Positions 59,507 to 64,000 of a DNA stretch of 64,000 bases are shown here, one piece after another. Within the stretch, counting starts at the first letter, position 1. Every line of letters starts with the position of its first letter. The DNA comes from Larix kaempferi (lineage: Eukaryota; Streptophyta; Pinopsida; Pinales; Pinaceae). Both the position numbers and the translations under genes were made by a program. The DNA lies in contig BSBM01001024.1 of the NCBI GenBank assembly GCA_027924585.1, positions 3,658,001-3,722,000 on the forward strand, written 5' to 3'. The notes under the pieces are model-generated. The model was given only the letters and a program-made list of their open reading frames with translations. It was not told where the DNA came from and searched no databases.

Positions 59507-60151
59507 TGTTAGTTTTTCAGAATTTACTTCAATTTTATCTAGGATCTTAATTGAGAGAACAACATGTACAACATATCTATAGCATATCAATCATGGATAC
59601 AATAATGCAAGCACACAAGAGACATAGATTTTACTTGGGGAAAACCATAAAGGTGAAAAACCCCAATAACTTCCTCAGAGATAGATATAGCAATGATACA
59701 ACCCAAGCATAAGAGATAGACATATCCTAGTAGCAGCTTCTCCTCCTCCACAAGTGCTCCACTCTCCAAAGAGTGTGTGTGAGAATAGAATGATCAAATA
59801 GAGTGCCTCCCGCACTCTATTTATACTTGACTTGACTTTCCTAATAACCTTTACTAGGTCGGCCTTAACTTAACCACATAACATAATGATAACTGGGCCG
59901 ACCCCCAATAGGGTGGTCTAATAACCCTTTGACCCACATGACTTATACAGGTCCGACCCCAACAAGGTGGTCCAATAACCCATCAAGTATAAGTTACGAC
60001 ACTTACAATATAAATGATGACACTTCCGTATAGAGGAATAATAACATCTCTATAGGAATACAAACACTTCCATATAGAGGAATAATACCATCTCTATAGG
60101 AGTGCAATATACATATATGAAATACATTCTAAAGTTACATATACATCAACA
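59507..60151 (-). repeat. 3' LTR of the second copia element
   Basis: 645 bp. On minus it begins TGTTGATGTATATGTAACTT and ends AAAAACTAACA. The polypurine tract TTGAGAGGGAG lies at 60152-60162. Confidence 0.95.
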
Positions 60152-60399
60152 CTCCCTCTCAACTATGAAGGTATTTCTCGACACAGATATGCTATCACAA
60201 GTCTTCTTCTCTAGATCATCATCAGCGAATCATTATCCTCGAATCATTGTCATCATCACTGCTGCTGCTATCTCAATCAATCTATGAATCTACTCATCAT
60301 AGGAAGTTCTACAGAGCCAGTCCTTTTTCATAATAGATGTAGGGCCACCACCTGCAGGTCTTCATCATCATTGGCCATACTGTGGAATCCTCGGGACTT

Positions 60400-61510
60400 A
60401 TTACGTGCGTCACAAAACCTCGAAAGAGCATCCCAGATTGTTACGGGTACACAACTCCGACCTATAGGATCTCCCAGGATCTTTTACATGTGACAGTCAC
60501 AAAACCTTAAAAGGGTGTCTTTCCAAGCAAGAAACCTAAAGAGCATCTGAGGCCTTTTTCATCCTGTCCAGATCTCCAAGTCTCATTACATGTGACTCCT
60601 ACCACAAAACCTTAAAAGGGTGTCTTTCCAAGTAAGAACCCTAAAGAGCATCTGAGGCCTTTTTCATCCTGTCCAGATCTCCAGGTCTCATTACATGTGA
60701 CTCCTGCCACAAAACCTTAAAAGGGTGTCTTTCCAAGTAAGAACCCTAAAGAGCATCTGAGGCCTTTTTCATCCTATCCAGATCTCCCAGTTCTACTTAC
60801 ATGCCATAGGATAATGCCTCAAAAGAGCATCTGAGGCCGTTTTCATCCTGTCTAGATCTATGAGGTCTACTTACATGTCCTCCTAGAGAAATGCCTCGAA
60901 AGAGCATCTGATGCCTTTTTCATCCTGTCCAGATCTCCCAGGTCTACTTACATGCTCATCTACACAACCTATCCATGGCCACGGAGTATTAACCTGATAC
61001 TCACCATACATCATCCTGATGTGCGCATGATCATCCTGATCATCAACATTGCATCGTCCTGATGCATGTCATCTGAAGGAACATCCTGAAGCTCGTCATC
61101 CATGATCATCCTGATCATACAATGCATCCACCTGATGCATACACAGTATCTGCTTGATACATATCATCATACATGATCTACCTGATCATACAATGTATCC
61201 ACCTAATAAATATACAAATACATGATCCACCTGATCATACCTGATACATATCAACATACATGATCTACCTGATCATACAATGTATCCACCTGATACATCT
61301 ACAGATACATACACATGATCCAACTAATCATATCTAGCATCCAACTGATCATATCTAGCATCCAACATGATGCATACATACATATACATATAAATGATCC
61401 AACTGATCATATCCAATATCCAACATGATGTGTACATACATATACATATAAATGATCCAATCGATCATCTCAAGCATCCAACATGATGCATATATACACA
61501 TACAGAGCAG
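60400..61510 (-). repeat. expanded 3' UTR minisatellites of the second copia element
   Basis: The 105-bp unit (landmark CACAAAACCTTAAAAGGGTG at 60498, 60603 and 60708) occurs three times and is followed by shorter variants of about 70 bp to 60960. The GATCAT/GATACAT family then runs from about 60990 to 61510. Both arrays are larger than in the first copy. Confidence 0.9.
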
Positions 61511-61617
61511 TAATTAGAGCATCGTCCTGATGCTCATCATCCAGCACTTATATCCACAGTCATGGAAGGATCCTCCTCTCACCATGCTTGGAATGGATCC
61601 TGCAAATGTGTCCATCA

Positions 61618-63170
61618 CTTCTTCCTCGAAGTGTCATCAATCTGAAGAACACCAAGCCTCTCTCTGAAGTACTCAAACTTTACTCTGGCTAGTGGTTTCG
61701 TAACATATCTGCAACCTGCACAACCGTCGCAACATACAGGAGCTTCACTGCTCCTCTCTGCACCATATCCCTGATATAGTGATATTTGATCTCAATGTGC
61801 TTCGACGTGTCATGGAACACCGGGTTCTTAGACAGTTTCACAAAGCTCTGGTTGTCACAAAAGATACCAGTAGCCTCCAGCGGGAGATCAAATAACTCAG
61901 ACAGTAGCTTCCGAAGCCATACTGCCTCACAACTAGATGAACATGCTGCAACATACTCTACCTCGGCTGTACTCAGTGCTAGGCAGGACTGCTTCCTTCT
62001 AAACCAAGAGATCACACCCGATCCCATACTGAAGCAGCACCTAGAAGTGCTCTTCCTATCTGCAGCACTGCCAGCCCAATCTGAATCAACATAACACTCC
62101 AAGTTAAACTTTTGATTCGCATCATACTTGATCCCATAATCAACCATACCCTTCAGGTACCTCAGAATATGCTTTACAGCAACCAAGTGAACACTTCTCG
62201 AATCCGTCAGGAACTGGCTAAATGTGTTCACCGCAAAGCAAATATCTAGTCTCATGTTGGTAAGGTACATCAAGGACCCAATCATCTGACGATACGTCGT
62301 GACATCAACCGGATTAGATGAAGCATCACACAAAAGCTTCAGGTTCGATGCCATAGGTGTGGCCATGGCCTTGCAGTCCATCATCCTGAACCTCTTCAGG
62401 ATCTCTATTGCATACTTCCCTTGTCCAAGGAAGATACCATCTATACTCTGCCACACCTCCATGCCTAGAAAATAGTGCATCATACCCAAGATCTTCATCT
62501 CGAACTCGACAGCAAGCTTCCACTGCATGTCGACAATCAATCTATCCTCTCCTGTAACAAATAGGTTATCCGCATACAAAAGTAGTATCACTAGATTGCC
62601 TTCCTCAACCTTATAGTAAAGGTTGGAATCCGCTTTACTCTTGGTAAAGCCCAAACTTGATAGAAATCTATCTATCCTACCATACCAAGTTCTACACATA
62701 TATGAATTCTCGTCATGTGTCTTAAAACTAAGTGGCTACTCCACATACACTTCCTCTTTGACTACACCATTCAAGAAAGTTGTCTTGACATCCATCTCGT
62801 GTATCTTCCATTTCATCACTGCAGCCAGTGCAAGTACTGATCTGATGGAAGTGTGCCTGGCTATAGGTGTAGAAGTCTCTTCATACTCAATCCCTTTTTC
62901 GGGAAAATCCATGAGCTACAAACCTCATTTTGTATTTCTTCATGCTACCATCTGCAGCATGATTGATCTTATAGATCCATTTGGAAGTCACAGCACACTT
63001 CCCTTCAGGTCTTGGGACTGCATCCCAAACATCATTCTTCATGATCAACGGATCATGGCATTATTCCATTACTTCATCCCAGATCCTGGGAACTTCAATA
63101 TCTCCAATAGATATATTTGTTGTTGGAACAAATGTTTTAGTCCTTCTTTTGTAGGTGATGGTATACGATT
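61618..63170 (-). pseudogene. copia reverse transcriptase and RNase H (second copy)
   Basis: An open stretch of 336 codons (62699-61689) runs from CRTWYGRIDRFLS through the RT box Y-A-D-N (expected Y-V-D-D; AAC at 62565-62567), MMHYFLGMEVWQ, FLGQGKYAIEILKRF, YVDSDWAGSAADRKSTS, SWFRRKQSCLALSTAEVEYVA and FCDNQSFVKLSKNPVFHDTSKHIEIKYHYI to VADML. There a one-base loss shifts the last 25 or so residues. Upstream (62700-63170) the RT N-terminus continues in broken frames. It is much better preserved than the first copy but has lost a catalytic Asp. Confidence 0.92.
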
Positions 63171-64000
63171 TTTGCTACAAAACAAGTTAAATTGCATGAT
63201 TAGAAACATCTCATAGTTTTCAGAACAAATTCTTTACACATAAATAAATATGTCATACAGTCATGCAATTATTTTAGCCAATGCTTCAATAAAACATTCA
63301 TCCATATCCTGTAACTTTCTAGATGCCTTCCAATCTCTACCAAAACATTGTTAAGAGTTTGCACTACTCCCAACATGTTAGCAAAGAGGTTTCATTCTAG
63401 ATAAGTAGCAATGGAATGTTGTATAGTGCCATAGGCCACTTACCCATCACATGCATATTAGTAGTATACTGTTCATTATTCTAATATGCATAATACACAA
63501 CCTAAGTCTAGGAACATAAGCATATACATCATTGAACAACATTATTTAAGCAAACAAATATGTAAGAAATGACAATTCAAATACTTATCTTTGTTTGGTT
63601 GTTGGGTGGACTCCCTCTGAATCTTTGCAACTCCATTTTGATGTGGATTGTGAGAAGTGGTCGACTCCCTCTGAATATCTGCATCCTTGCAGAAACTACT
63701 GGAGTGTGCTCCCTCTTGATATTTGCTTCCTGGATTACCTGTCCTTGAACTTATATCCATCCTCAATCACTATGCATGCTTACAAGTATCATTATTGTGT
63801 TATTCTCGAGGTCTCATGCATACATACATTCATTAGTATAATCACAATAATCTTAAACATGTATAGTCATCATCATTTCAAACATAGATAATAAACATTA
63901 GTATTCAAGGTTTCAGGGAATACTTCTTTTACTCATGCATATTCTTATTTGACCAAAGGACTTTTCTGGTTAGTCATATCATCAATCATAGTAAGAAGCA
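63171..64000 (-). pseudogene. copia linker exon and intron-like block (second copy)
   Basis: Matches 54000-54840 of the first copy in reverse. It includes the linker peptide (SSRTGNPGSKYQEGAHSSS..., 63580-63765), which here carries an extra duplicated piece (QRESTTSHNPHQNG...IQREST), and the non-coding block of about 400 bp with an acceptor-like TTGTTTTGTAG at 63172-63185. Confidence 0.7.

Larger units (their letters stand above)
59507..64000 (-). mobile_element. second copia element, same family, cut by window end
   Basis: 3' LTR at 59507-60151, polypurine tract next to it, repeats, then RNase H, RT and linker on the minus strand. The sequence runs off the window before the 5' LTR. Same family and internal layout as 51494-58104 in opposite orientation; the left target flank would be GCTTA (59502-59506). 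Confidence 0.92.

Noticed and set aside
1-64000. CRISPR array, bacterial operons, rRNA or tRNA genes
   Set aside because: Tandem repeats here are contiguous without unique spacers, and no tRNA cloverleaf or rRNA segment was recognised. The tRNA-like words are primer-binding sites.

Overview
This window looks like plant nuclear DNA. It is AT-rich, has no single-copy gene that I can recognise, and is packed with nested transposable elements: Ty3/gypsy chromovirus, Tat-type Ty3/gypsy, Ty1/copia, an L1-type LINE, a foldback element and a large terminal-inverted-repeat (TIR) DNA element. Primer-binding sites matching plant initiator-Met tRNA, a Tat-type second RNase H and a plant-mobile-domain gene all point to a land plant with a large, repeat-swollen genome. 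A gymnosperm is my guess, at low confidence.

Layout. 1-7.8 kb: old non-coding DNA with a 93-bp minisatellite and LTR remnants. 7838-17425: a TIR element of about 9.6 kb with palindromic subterminal repeats, a decayed DDE-type transposase on + and the first exon of a convergent gene on -. 17733-27116: a full-length chromovirus on the - strand with a perfect 5-bp target duplication, LTRs differing by about 1%, a gag-pol frame broken only by three stops, and a CpG-rich leader made of 31-bp palindromic repeats. 27265-28440: the 3' end of another gypsy element (-). 28445-31085: a truncated LINE (+) interrupted by a 517-bp foldback element. 31799-58116: a very large Tat-type element (+). It holds gag, protease, RT, RNase H, integrase, a second RNase H behind its own intron, and an antisense spliced plant-mobile-domain gene. 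Into it have inserted two solo LTRs, an inverted deletion derivative of its own family, and a complete copia element (51494-58104). 59507 to the window end: a second copia copy of the same family on -.

The elements show how they were inactivated. Catalytic Asp codons have become Asn (GAY to AAY) in five separate enzymes: the chromovirus integrase, the Tat protease, the Tat integrase and both copia RTs. The chromovirus stops all sit where the family has CAG, CAA or CGA. This fits decay by deamination of methylated cytosine in silenced DNA.

The most interesting candidates for undescribed biology are the TIR element with its transposase family and palindromic end repeats, the CpG palindrome array in the chromovirus leader, and the antisense plant-mobile-domain gene riding in the Tat element.
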